From VGKU01 sp964388785 (GTDB lineage Bacteria; Patescibacteriota; Patescibacteriia; UBA9934; GWF2-40-263): a DNA stretch of 7,782 nucleotides. The notes below the pieces were generated by a model. That model made no database searches and was not told the origin of the DNA. It saw only the letters and a program-made list of their open reading frames with translations. A program made the translations under genes and the position numbers. Of the stretch, positions 1-5,516 are shown piece by piece (within the stretch, counting starts at the first letter, position 1; each line of letters opens with the position of its first letter). The DNA lies in NCBI GenBank assembly GCA_964388785.1, contig CAYMBX010000042.1:1-7782 (forward strand), read 5' to 3'.

Positions 1-31
1 TCCGTGTTTCTCTACAACTACAACAAAAAGC

Positions 32-50
32 GAACTCTCAAAAAGAGTTC
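32..50 (+). other. Hairpin in the 23S-5S rRNA spacer
   Basis: GAACTCT (32-38) and AGAGTTC (44-50) form a perfect 7-bp stem around a 5-nt loop, just before 5S rRNA. The right arm can instead pair with 169-175 downstream of 5S, so two exclusive folds are possible. It probably belongs to rRNA precursor processing. The 23S gene itself is not in the window. Confidence 0.55.
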
Positions 51-52
51 TC

Positions 53-166
53 TGTCTTGGTGGCATTTGCGGTGGGGTCACACCTGTTCCCATCCCGAAC
101 ACAGAAGTTAAGCCCACATGCGCCGATGGTAGTGCGATTGCGCGAGAGTAGGTCGCCGCCAGGACA
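53..166 (+). rRNA. rrf: 5S ribosomal RNA
   Basis: Structural RNA of the large ribosomal subunit. The sequence carries the conserved 5S core, including CCCGAACACAGAAGTTAAGC near 94-113, CGCCGATGGTAGT near 121-133 and GCGAGAGTAGG near 142-152. Helix I closes between about 53-60 and 159-166. Pairing continues outward: 41-52 pairs with 167-178, with one G-T wobble, giving a closing stem of about 20 bp that ends in a run of T (173-178). The extension probably serves as a precursor-processing stem and may help termination. Mature ends are estimated from helix I and could shift by a few bases. At about 114 nt the length is normal. Its position at the window start implies that 16S and 23S genes lie just upstream. 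Confidence 0.96.
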
Positions 167-208
167 GAGAACTTTTTTGTTTGCTTTCTATCTGTTATTG
201 TGAAATAT

Positions 209-325
209 ATGTCTGAACAGAAGAAACCGTGCGTGGCATGTGCGATCGTGAAGAATTTGCTTTTATTGTCCGTTGGAGTTGTGATCGGTATATTCGTGGG
301 ATTTTATTTCGCGATTTCTCCGTGA
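209..325 (+). CDS. Small single-pass membrane protein with an N-terminal CxxC (38 aa)
   Basis: I do not recognise a family. The ORF from ATG 209 to TGA 323-325 encodes 38 residues. A short polar N-terminus (MSEQKKP) is followed by C8-V-A-C11, a lysine at 15, and then about 20 uninterrupted hydrophobic residues (about 17-36) rich in L, V, I, G and F. This is the pattern of a single membrane helix with a cytoplasmic CxxC that could bind metal or be redox active. A GTG at 200 is an alternative in-frame start. No Shine-Dalgarno sequence is visible. It lies between the 5S gene and a strong terminator (358-391), so it may be expressed by read-through from the rRNA operon. The clean hydrophobic block and the gene-sized gap favour a real gene, but the ORF is short enough that chance remains possible. 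Confidence 0.5.
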   Translation: MSEQKKPCVACAIVKNLLLLSVGVVIGIFVGFYFAISP

Positions 326-357
326 ACAGCGAATGATTTTGTTGTCAATCTTGAAAA

Positions 358-391
358 AAAATGCCCGCTTGCTATCATGCTCGGGCATTTT
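358..391 (+). terminator. Rho-independent terminator (possibly bidirectional)
   Basis: AAAATGCCCG (358-367) and CGGGCATTTT (382-391) form a perfect 10-bp stem around a 14-nt loop. The + strand ends in four T; the - strand reads into eight T (complement of A354-361). It likely ends transcription from the rRNA operon and the 38-aa ORF, and insulates the operon starting at 507. Confidence 0.8.
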
Positions 392-392
392 A

Positions 393-489
393 TGCGTTCA
401 TTCGCTCGGTTCTCTGTTTAGTGATATGCGTGAGTGAGCGAGCGAGCGCTAAACCAAAGCCTTTGGGCTATGCCGAGCGAACGAACGCA
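393..489 (+). other. Self-complementary GC-rich element, possible three-way-junction RNA
   Basis: This block fills the gap between the terminator and the gene at 507. An outer stem pairs 393-409 with 473-489 (17 positions, one A-C mismatch at 400/482). Inside it, 416-423 pairs with 447-454 (8 bp, one G-T wobble), and CCAAA (454-458) pairs with TTTGG (462-466). Together these can draw a three-way junction. The loop of the first inner hairpin is a run of GAGT/GAGC tetranucleotides (about 432-447). TCGCTCG (402-408) is also complementary to CGAGCGA (439-445), so an alternative fold exists. It could be a 5' leader of the downstream operon, a small RNA, or a repetitive DNA element. Confidence 0.5.
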
Positions 490-506
490 ATAGGAATAGA
501 ATTCAT

Positions 507-1259
507 ATGAAATTCAAATTTGTCATTCTTGCGGCCGGAAAAGGAAAGCGTATGAATTCGGATGTGCCAAAGGCACTCACCCCCGTTGCGGGCAAGCCGA
601 TCTTGCAGTATTTGTACGAATCTGTTGTCGCTTCGGGAGTGGATGGAGATCCGATTGTTGTGATTGGGCCCGAACGACGACGACTTTGTGAGGCGTTTAA
701 TGGACGGTGCCAGTATGTGGTTCAAGAGCAACAGCTCGGGACGGGGCACGCGGTGATGATGACAAAAGAAGCAGTGGGGGAGGCAGATGCGATCGTTGTG
801 CTCTATGGCGATCATCCGTTTATCACCTCCTCATCGATCCAAGCGTTGGCCCACAAGCATGAACAACGGGGGAATGTGATAACCATGATGACCACGCAAC
901 TTTCCGATTTTGAAAATTGGCACAAAGCGTTTCAACACTGGAGTAGGATTATCCGTGGAGAGAACGGACACATTCTTCGTGACGTTCAATTTAAAGACGC
1001 CACCGAGGAAGAAAAACAGATCACCGAAGTCAATCCGTGTTTGTATTGTTTTGATACTAACTGGTTGTGGAACAATATCTCCGCACTCAAAAATGAAAAC
1101 GCCCAGCAAGAATACTATCTCACAGATTTAATTGGCATTGCTGTTTCTCAAGGACAGAAGCTTTCATCGATTGATGTTTCTCCTGAGGAAGTGATTGGAA
1201 TCAATACGCAGGAGGAACGCGAAATTGCTGAAAAAGTGCTCGCACAACGATATGCCTAA
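507..1259 (+). CDS. GlmU-like UDP-N-acetylglucosamine pyrophosphorylase domain protein
   Basis: Predicted cytosolic nucleotidyltransferase joining a sugar 1-phosphate with a nucleoside triphosphate, probably UTP plus GlcNAc-1-phosphate to UDP-GlcNAc for peptidoglycan. The 250 residues show the GlmU N-domain motifs in order: LAAGKGKRM (8-16) with PKAL (21-24) for nucleotide binding, QLGTGHA (76-82), YGD with probable metal ligand D102, KDA (163-165), EVN (174-176), EYYLTDLI (202-209), and GIN with probable metal ligand N233. Typical GlmU is about 450 residues with a C-terminal left-handed beta-helix acetyltransferase; that half is absent here. By alignment from memory, the usual GlmU Gly of the YGRI motif is S146 and the Glu of the VExKDA motif is Q161; both lie in the sugar pocket, so specificity may differ. 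AGGA at 492-495 is a weak, distant ribosome site. It overlaps the next gene by 8 nt and heads a four-gene operon. Confidence 0.88.
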   Translation: MKFKFVILAAGKGKRMNSDVPKALTPVAGKPILQYLYESVVASGVDGDPIVVIGPERRRLCEAFNGRCQYVVQEQQLGTGHAVMMTKEAVGEADAIVVLYGDHPFITSSSIQALAHKHEQRGNVITMMTTQLSDFENWHKAFQHWSRIIRGENGHILRDVQFKDATEEEKQITEVNPCLYCFDTNWLWNNISALKNENAQQEYYLTDLIGIAVSQGQKLSSIDVSPEEVIGINTQEEREIAEKVLAQRYA

Positions 1260-1800
1260 ACTGATTGTTGTCGGTGGTTCTCTTGCAACCGGTAAATCGA
1301 CCATTGCAAAATATCTTGAACAGAGGACGGGCATCAAGCGCATCTCAATGGATGAATTGAAAGAGCGCTTGTTTGATATTGGAGGATACCGCGATCGGAC
1401 GTGGTCAAAGCAAATCGGTCGCATCGCCTGGCCCGCATTTAAAGAACTTGTTGAGCTCCATTTGGCATATGGCGATGACGTGATTGCAGAGGCGACATTT
1501 TTATGGCTGGATGATCAGGATTGGATTGAGGAGATGGCCACAAAATATCGCGCGGATATCTATCAAATTTGGATGACCGCCGATCCGGCAGTTGCGCGGG
1601 AGCGGTTTATCCGTCGTGCGACGCACGAGCGTCATCCCGGTCACTGTGATCACTTGGAGCATGTGATTGAAGAATTTGATGAGCGATTTTTCAAACAACG
1701 ATTTAACCCGCTTCCGTTGAATGGGAAAAAACTTGTCATCGATACGACTGATTTTGATCAGGTATGTCTTGAAGAGATTTATTCGTTTTTGGAAACATAA
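1252..1800 (+). CDS. P-loop kinase-like protein (AAA_33/zeta-toxin-like fold)
   Basis: Probable small-molecule phosphotransferase; the substrate cannot be read from the sequence. The 182-residue product begins with a beta strand and the Walker A motif GSLATGKST (9-17). D34 in SMDEL (32-36) sits where kinases of this group often place a substrate or catalytic Asp. A Walker-B-like strand DDVIAEATF spans 75-83. The arginine-rich segment RERFIRRATHERHPGH (about 116-131) resembles the lid of AAA_33/gluconate-kinase-like proteins. The start at 1252 was chosen because it places the Walker A strand directly at the N-terminus and gives the 8-nt overlap ATGCCTAA with the preceding stop; the longer in-frame start at 1195 would add an implausible basic extension that overlaps the GlmU-like gene more deeply. 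Translational coupling to the upstream gene is likely. No antitoxin-like partner is visible, so a toxin role is not supported. Confidence 0.8.
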   Translation: MPKLIVVGGSLATGKSTIAKYLEQRTGIKRISMDELKERLFDIGGYRDRTWSKQIGRIAWPAFKELVELHLAYGDDVIAEATFLWLDDQDWIEEMATKYRADIYQIWMTADPAVARERFIRRATHERHPGHCDHLEHVIEEFDERFFKQRFNPLPLNGKKLVIDTTDFDQVCLEEIYSFLET

Positions 1801-1818
1801 ATTTCAAACCACTCAGCT

Positions 1819-2433
1819 ATGGATTGCGATTTTTGCCTAGAGTTTGCGCGAGGGTATTTTGAATTGGGCACATTTCATATGCAAAGTCGGATCGTTCTAG
1901 AAACAGATCATTTTTTCGTTTTTCCATCAGTTGGATCATTTGTATCAGGATATCTTTTAATCGCTCCCAAGCGCCACGTTCTTAGTATGGCAGATACACC
2001 CGCAGAGCAACTAGAAGAGTTGGAGCAACTTCTCCGTCAGGTCCGTGCATTATTAACAGATCGATACGAACAAACTGTCTTTTTTGAGCACGGACCTTGT
2101 GCGAATCAACCGCGAGGCATTAGCTGTGTTGAACATGCCCATATTCATGCGCTTCCGACATCTGTGAACGTCTGGAATGAACTTGCCAAGGATTTCCCGG
2201 TTGAATCAGTTAGTTATTTATCAGAATTGGTCACGCGGATTGGATCCAATCGTCCGTATCTGTTCTATGAAGATCAACAAGGAACACGCTCGGTGTTTGT
2301 AATTCCCGAAATGATTCCATCCCAACATATTCGAAAATTAATTGCTGGAAAACTTGGGAAAAGCGAATGGAATTGGCGACAGTATCCATTCTTTGAGGAA
2401 ATGATTAAAACAATGCATCATATAAAAGACTAA
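1819..2433 (+). CDS. HIT-family (histidine triad) nucleotide hydrolase/transferase
   Basis: HIT proteins cleave or transfer nucleotidyl groups on substrates such as AMP-lysine, dinucleoside polyphosphates or nucleotide sugars, through a histidine-AMP intermediate. The product has 204 residues. The triad is H106-A-H108-I-H110-A-L, with H108 the predicted nucleophile. The strand GYLLIAPKRHVLSM (44-57) is the usual HIT core strand and loop. C3-D-F-C6 at the extreme N-terminus matches the CxxC zinc half-site found in many HIT proteins and supports the start at 1819 over the internal Met at 21. Residues 111-204, containing NWRQYP (185-190), form a C-terminal extension beyond the compact HIT domain of about 110-140 residues. 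The gene follows the kinase-like gene by 18 nt with no clear Shine-Dalgarno, and precedes the EndoQ-like gene by 10 nt. The precise substrate is unknown. Confidence 0.88.
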   Translation: MDCDFCLEFARGYFELGTFHMQSRIVLETDHFFVFPSVGSFVSGYLLIAPKRHVLSMADTPAEQLEELEQLLRQVRALLTDRYEQTVFFEHGPCANQPRGISCVEHAHIHALPTSVNVWNELAKDFPVESVSYLSELVTRIGSNRPYLFYEDQQGTRSVFVIPEMIPSQHIRKLIAGKLGKSEWNWRQYPFFEEMIKTMHHIKD

Positions 2434-2443
2434 GGAATTCGTT

Positions 2444-3685
2444 ATGCGCACCATCGTCGATTGGCACATTCATTCAAAATACTCGCGAGCATGCTCGAAA
2501 GAGTTGGTGTTGCCGACAATCAGCGAGTGGTGTCAGCGTAAAGGCATCCATATCGTTGCAACAGGGGATTGGACGCATCCGGAGTGGTTTAAGCATTTAC
2601 AAGAACAATTGGTGGAAGAAAGGCAGGGGATTTATCGGTTGAAGGAAGGACAAACGGAATTCATGCTTGTGCAGGAAGTGAGCCAGATTTATAAGAAAGG
2701 GGACAAGACCAGACGTATTCATAACCTGATTTTTTCTCCCTCACTCGACACGTGCGATCGAGTCATCACAGAACTGCAACGCCGCGATTTCAACCTGAAA
2801 GCCGATGGTCGTCCGATTTTGGGAATCGATTCCGAAGATCTCTACAAACTTCTCAAAGAGATAGATGAAAAAATTATCGTCATACCTGCCCATGCTTGGA
2901 CTCCTTGGTATGCAGTTTTCGGGAGTAAGTCGGGTTTTGATTCTCTTGAGGAGTGTTTTGGTTCCATGACGCCCTATATTTACGCAATTGAGACAGGACT
3001 ATCCTCAAATCCCGCCATGAACTGGCGATTGTCACAGTTGGATTCCGTTGTCATGATTTCCAATTCGGACGCGCACTCACCACGCAATTTAGGACGTGAA
3101 GCAAACGTGTTTGAGTTTGATGCACCACCAACCTTTGATGAATTTGTGCGTGTGCTTAAACAAAAGGATCAGTCGAAGTTTAAATTCACGATCGAATTTT
3201 ATCCGCAAGAAGGAAAATATCACTTCGATGGGTGTGCGGCATGTCGGTTCTCTTCAGATCCGAAGGAGTCTAAGCGGCTTGGAAATCGTTGTCCAAACTG
3301 CAAGCGTCTCATGACACTCGGAGTTCATCACCGTGTGGAGGCACTCGCTGACCGAGAGAGTGCAACGGGAAAGATCCCTTTTCGCTCGATCGTTCCGCTT
3401 GCAGAAATAATCGCGGAGGTCGAGGGGGTCGCGTCTGTTTCATCAAAAAAAGTGGAGATGGAGTACAGACGTTTGACACAGGAACTTGCCGATGAGTTTA
3501 CGATTCTTCTCGATACGCCGATTGAGGATATTTCACGCCACGCGACAGATCCACTTCTTGGAATGGCGATTGAACGCATGAGAAAAGGCGAGCTCTGCAT
3601 TGAGCCTGGATATGATGGAATCTATGGGAAAGTGAAGATTTTTCAAGAAGGACCTCCGCGTGCAGCACAATCACATCTTTTGTAG
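2444..3685 (+). CDS. PHP-domain endonuclease Q (EndoQ)-like DNA repair nuclease
   Basis: EndoQ nicks DNA 5' to deaminated bases (uracil, hypoxanthine) and abasic sites. It is best known from Thermococcales archaea and has scattered bacterial homologues. The 413-residue product has EndoQ-like length and order. A PHP metal-dependent phosphoesterase domain shows DWHIHSKYSRA (6-16; H8, H10), GDWTHP (41-46; D42, H45), E78, H93, PAH (148-150; H150) and SNSDAH (206-211; D209, H211). A four-cysteine zinc module follows (C264xxC267 and C283xxC286), then a C-terminal domain ending in PGYDGIYGKVKIF (388-400). These features distinguish it from the PHP domains of DNA polymerases and histidinol phosphatases. 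AAGGA at 2432-2436, 7 nt before ATG, is the best ribosome site in this operon. It is the last gene before the terminator at 3701. The assignment rests on motifs from memory; cleavage activity is inferred. Confidence 0.87.
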   Translation: MRTIVDWHIHSKYSRACSKELVLPTISEWCQRKGIHIVATGDWTHPEWFKHLQEQLVEERQGIYRLKEGQTEFMLVQEVSQIYKKGDKTRRIHNLIFSPSLDTCDRVITELQRRDFNLKADGRPILGIDSEDLYKLLKEIDEKIIVIPAHAWTPWYAVFGSKSGFDSLEECFGSMTPYIYAIETGLSSNPAMNWRLSQLDSVVMISNSDAHSPRNLGREANVFEFDAPPTFDEFVRVLKQKDQSKFKFTIEFYPQEGKYHFDGCAACRFSSDPKESKRLGNRCPNCKRLMTLGVHHRVEALADRESATGKIPFRSIVPLAEIIAEVEGVASVSSKKVEMEYRRLTQELADEFTILLDTPIEDISRHATDPLLGMAIERMRKGELCIEPGYDGIYGKVKIFQEGPPRAAQSHLL

Positions 3686-3700
3686 CGATGGATTCTCAAA

Positions 3701-3741
3701 AACAAAAATTCTCCCGACCGCGCCCTGGGAGAATTTTTGTT
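3701..3741. terminator. Bidirectional Rho-independent terminator
   Basis: AACAAAAATTCTCCC (3701-3715) and GGGAGAATTTTTGTT (3727-3741) make a perfect 15-bp stem with an 11-nt loop. The arm itself holds T5 on either strand. It sits between the stop of the EndoQ-like gene (3685) and the stop of the convergent histone-like gene (3747) and probably serves both. Confidence 0.88.
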
Positions 3742-3746
3742 TAATA

Positions 3747-3986
3747 CTACTTGCGCTTCTTCGCGGCCTTGCGTTTTGCTGGCTTGCGCTTTGCTGGNNN
3801 NNNNNNNNNNNNNNNNNNNNNNNNNNNNNNNNNNNNNNNNNNNNNNNNNNNNNNNNNNNNNNNNNNNNNNNNNNNNNNNNNNNNNNNNNNNNNNNNNTTC
3901 TTCGCGGCCTTGCGTTTTGCTGGCTTGCGCTTTGCTGGAGCCTTTCGCTTTGCTGGTTTCTTTGCAGCCTTTTTCTTTGCTGGCAT
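3747..3986 (-). CDS. Lysine-rich histone H1-like DNA-binding protein (interrupted by assembly gap)
   Basis: Predicted nucleoid-associated protein resembling the C-terminal tail of histone H1 and bacterial Hc1/AlgP-type tails. It would bind DNA or RNA by charge, without a folded domain. The N-terminus reads MPAKKKAAKKPAKRK and the C-terminus PAKRKPAKRKAAKKRK followed by TAG. Apart from the start Met, every visible residue is K, A, P or R, arranged in PAKRK/AAK repeats. The start at 3984-3986 is fixed by a near-perfect Shine-Dalgarno (3994-4004); a GTG at 4040 would read through that site. The middle is 100 N (3798-3897), a conventional placeholder, so the true length is unknown. The reading frame agrees on both sides only because the arbitrary gap keeps it. 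If the 41-bp repeats flanking the gap are the same copy, the protein would be only 32 residues. A structured leader and a TATAAT promoter lie upstream. Confidence 0.8.
   Translation of the reverse strand: MPAKKKAAKKPAKRKAPAKRKPAKRKAAKXXXXXXXXXXXXXXXXXXXXXXXXXXXXXXXXXXPAKRKPAKRKAAKKRK
3757..3797. repeat. 41-bp direct repeat, left copy (flanks assembly gap)
   Basis: Identical over 41 bp to 3898-3938 and ends exactly where the Ns begin. On the - strand it encodes PAKRKPAKRKAAK. The two copies are offset by 141 nt, a multiple of three, through the gap placeholder. Confidence 0.9.
3798..3897. other. Assembly gap of 100 N
   Basis: Exactly 100 undetermined bases, a common scaffolding placeholder for a gap of unknown size. 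It lies inside the low-complexity coding repeat of the histone-like gene, where short-read assemblers commonly break. Confidence 0.99.
3898..3938. repeat. 41-bp direct repeat, right copy (flanks assembly gap)
   Basis: Starts at the first base after the Ns and is identical to 3757-3797. It may be a genuine second copy of the PAKRKPAKRKAAK coding unit, or the same sequence present on both contig ends. Confidence 0.9.
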
Positions 3987-4132
3987 ATGTGAAATCACCT
4001 CCTTGAAAATTGGAACGAAGTTCGTAAAAAAATCCTCCACTCGTTCCGTTAAGATTTAATCTGCGTGCTCGATCGAGCACTGCAAAAGAATTTGCAGTTT
4101 GCATCGTTGTGCATGGCGCGATGCATGACGAT
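3987..4132 (-). promoter_or_regulatory. Structured 5' leader of the histone-like gene
   Basis: Read on the - strand from the predicted transcription start near 4132, the leader is about 145 nt and contains successive hairpins. Hairpin A pairs 4128-4133 with 4102-4107 and 4121-4125 with 4110-4114. Hairpin B pairs 4091-4098 with 4079-4086 (8 bp, 4-nt loop). Hairpin C is the perfect 16-bp palindrome GTGCTCGATCGAGCAC (4065-4080), which shares two bases with B. Hairpin D pairs 4041-4047 with 4012-4018 (7 bp). None is followed by a T tract on the - strand, so they are not terminators of the transpeptidase gene. A second GGAGG lies at 4034-4038. Possible roles are mRNA stabilisation, autoregulation or a protein binding site. 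Confidence 0.5.
3994..4004 (-). promoter_or_regulatory. Very strong Shine-Dalgarno of the histone-like gene
   Basis: On the - strand this reads AAGGAGGTGAT, 11 bases complementary to the usual 3' end of bacterial 16S rRNA. GGAGG ends 11 nt before ATG (3986). No other gene in the window has a match this long, which suggests high-level translation and decides the start codon. Confidence 0.88.
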
Positions 4133-4138
4133 GAAAAT

Positions 4139-4166
4139 ATTATATCGCAACTAGAAAAAGCAACAA
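4139..4166 (-). promoter_or_regulatory. Predicted sigma70-type promoter of the histone-like gene
   Basis: On the - strand a perfect TATAAT -10 box (4139-4144) lies 16 nt downstream of TTGTTG (4161-4166), within an AT-rich stretch. The predicted start near 4132 coincides with the edge of leader hairpin A. Confidence 0.6.
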
Positions 4167-4205
4167 GAGAAAAATCAAATTGAAAAATAAATCGAACGAA
4201 GAAAA

Positions 4206-5507
4206 TTAATTTACAACATTGACTGGGATACCGACTCCCGCCCAGTCATACAACCATTTCATCTGTTCAAATGAAACGTTCACGCATCCGCGAGACATAG
4301 GATGTCCGAAGTTGTTGTGCCAATATGCATAGTGTAAGTAAATATGCGGAGCGAATCGTAGGTTGTAGGGAACCAATCCGAGATCATAATTTCGTGGATC
4401 GTTCGGACCATAAACCCAGCGATAGTGTACCTTTGGAATTTTCGCTAAAATTTGATGATTTCCGACAGGTGTCGCATTGTTTTTTCCACTAGAAATAAGG
4501 AAGGAATTTTCGAGCATTCCATCTTTGTATGCATACAATCGCTGTTCGGAGAGATCGACAATGATCTCGGTCGCATCCGTATCGGCAAACGCCTCTCGTG
4601 TTTCCATGGCGAGTAATTGTGTATCCACTGATGCAAGAGCGAAGCTCTGGTGAGATGAGGAAATCGTTTTTGTTTCCCCAGTGTCTACGTTAACTATTTT
4701 TCCGTTCGCAGTGGAAACAAGACGTTGATTGTTGTGGATAACTAACGCGTCGATTCCAGTTGATTCGACAGAAATCTGTGTTTCGTTTGTTATCATCTCA
4801 TCACTCACAAATGAAATTGTCTGCATCTTCGGTGTATCATTTTTCTGTTGTGCGATGTACAGTTTGTGATCAGAGATGATTCCCGTGAGCCCGCTTCGAT
4901 CATTTGGATCAAACGCAAAAAATTGTTTGACGAGTGTGAGCGTGTCATTTTCAAAATTCCATATGCGTACGTGCGGACCTCCACCGACGCCAGGGAGGGT
5001 GACGAGCTCCGCGCGTTCATCACCGAAAAGATCGCCACAAGCAATTGTTACTCCCCCACGAAACGATTCCTCGTAGGCGAAAACGTCTTGGGAAAATGGT
5101 GTTCCCATTCGATCAAACAGACGAATGTGCGGTCCGCCTCCACGCTGTGGTGCAGTGATAATTTCGGTTAAGGTATCCCCGTTTAGATCGCAGACCGCCA
5201 CATTAACGCCCACACCTATAGAAGGATGATAGGCAAGGAAACTCCCGATTTCCGAGCCGTCAAGACGAAGTACGCGCACACGTGGCTCTGTCCCAAGTCC
5301 ATTTCCGATCACGAGTTCGGGCGTTCCATCCGTTCCCAAATCTCCTGCGGCAAGTGAAAATCCGCCCACAGGATTTTGTGACGTGATGTCAATGGATGTT
5401 TGCGCGTCTAAAAAAATAAGACGATTCGTTTTTGGTTGGTGTGAGGCAAATGATGGAGTGGCAAAGAGAATCCCCAAGGCGATCGAGAAAAAAAGAAGAC
5501 GCTTCAT
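4206..5507 (-). CDS. Secreted L,D-transpeptidase (YkuD) with FG-GAP/VCBS-like repeats
   Basis: Predicted exported enzyme that makes 3-3 cross-links in peptidoglycan or attaches proteins to it. Of 433 residues, 1-21 form a Sec signal peptide (MKR, hydrophobic core, cleavage after SFA). Residues about 45-205 hold three to four FG-GAP/VCBS-like repeats, recognisable by GDLGTDGTPELVIG (55-68), CDLNGDTLTEIIT (106-118) and CGDLFGDERAELVT (157-170), plus GGGPHIRLFD and GGGPHVRIWN blades; they suggest a beta-propeller. Residues about 210-310 look like a continued, more divergent propeller. The YkuD domain is about 313-433 (IIVDLSEQRLYAYKDG) with catalytic motif H397...HPMSRGCVN (402-410), C408 the nucleophile. 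The common SHGC is SRGC here. The start at 5507 is fixed by the signal peptide; no Shine-Dalgarno is visible. It is transcribed divergently from tRNA-Ala. No terminator follows, so it may read through into the histone-like gene. Confidence 0.92.
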   Translation of the reverse strand: MKRLLFFSIALGILFATPSFASHQPKTNRLIFLDAQTSIDITSQNPVGGFSLAAGDLGTDGTPELVIGNGLGTEPRVRVLRLDGSEIGSFLAYHPSIGVGVNVAVCDLNGDTLTEIITAPQRGGGPHIRLFDRMGTPFSQDVFAYEESFRGGVTIACGDLFGDERAELVTLPGVGGGPHVRIWNFENDTLTLVKQFFAFDPNDRSGLTGIISDHKLYIAQQKNDTPKMQTISFVSDEMITNETQISVESTGIDALVIHNNQRLVSTANGKIVNVDTGETKTISSSHQSFALASVDTQLLAMETREAFADTDATEIIVDLSEQRLYAYKDGMLENSFLISSGKNNATPVGNHQILAKIPKVHYRWVYGPNDPRNYDLGLVPYNLRFAPHIYLHYAYWHNNFGHPMSRGCVNVSFEQMKWLYDWAGVGIPVNVVN

Positions 5508-5516
5508 ATAACATGT

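Noticed and set aside
432..447. GAGT/GAGC short tandem repeats as a CRISPR array or microsatellite locus
   Set aside because: Only about four 4-nt units, no spacers; better explained as the loop of the folded element at 393-489.
1195..1251. Upstream in-frame start for the P-loop kinase-like gene
   Set aside because: It would add 19 basic residues before the Walker A strand and overlap the GlmU-like gene by 65 nt; ATG 1252 fits the fold and the coupling arrangement.
1252..1800. Zeta-toxin of a toxin-antitoxin pair
   Set aside because: The fold is similar, but there is no small antitoxin gene beside it and the neighbours are metabolic or repair genes.
3660..4059. + strand frames across the gap, rich in Leu, Ala, Phe and Cys
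   Set aside because: They are antisense shadows of the lysine-rich repeats; no ribosome site or coherent domain.
3643..4104. Longer - strand frame through the histone-like region and another frame from GTG 4040
   Set aside because: Both depend on the 100-N gap or on reading through the Shine-Dalgarno; the Lys/Ala/Pro frame starting at 3986 has the strong ribosome site and a clear composition.
4065..4133. Hairpins as terminators of the L,D-transpeptidase gene
   Set aside because: No T tract follows any of them on the - strand, and they lie downstream of a good promoter for the next gene.
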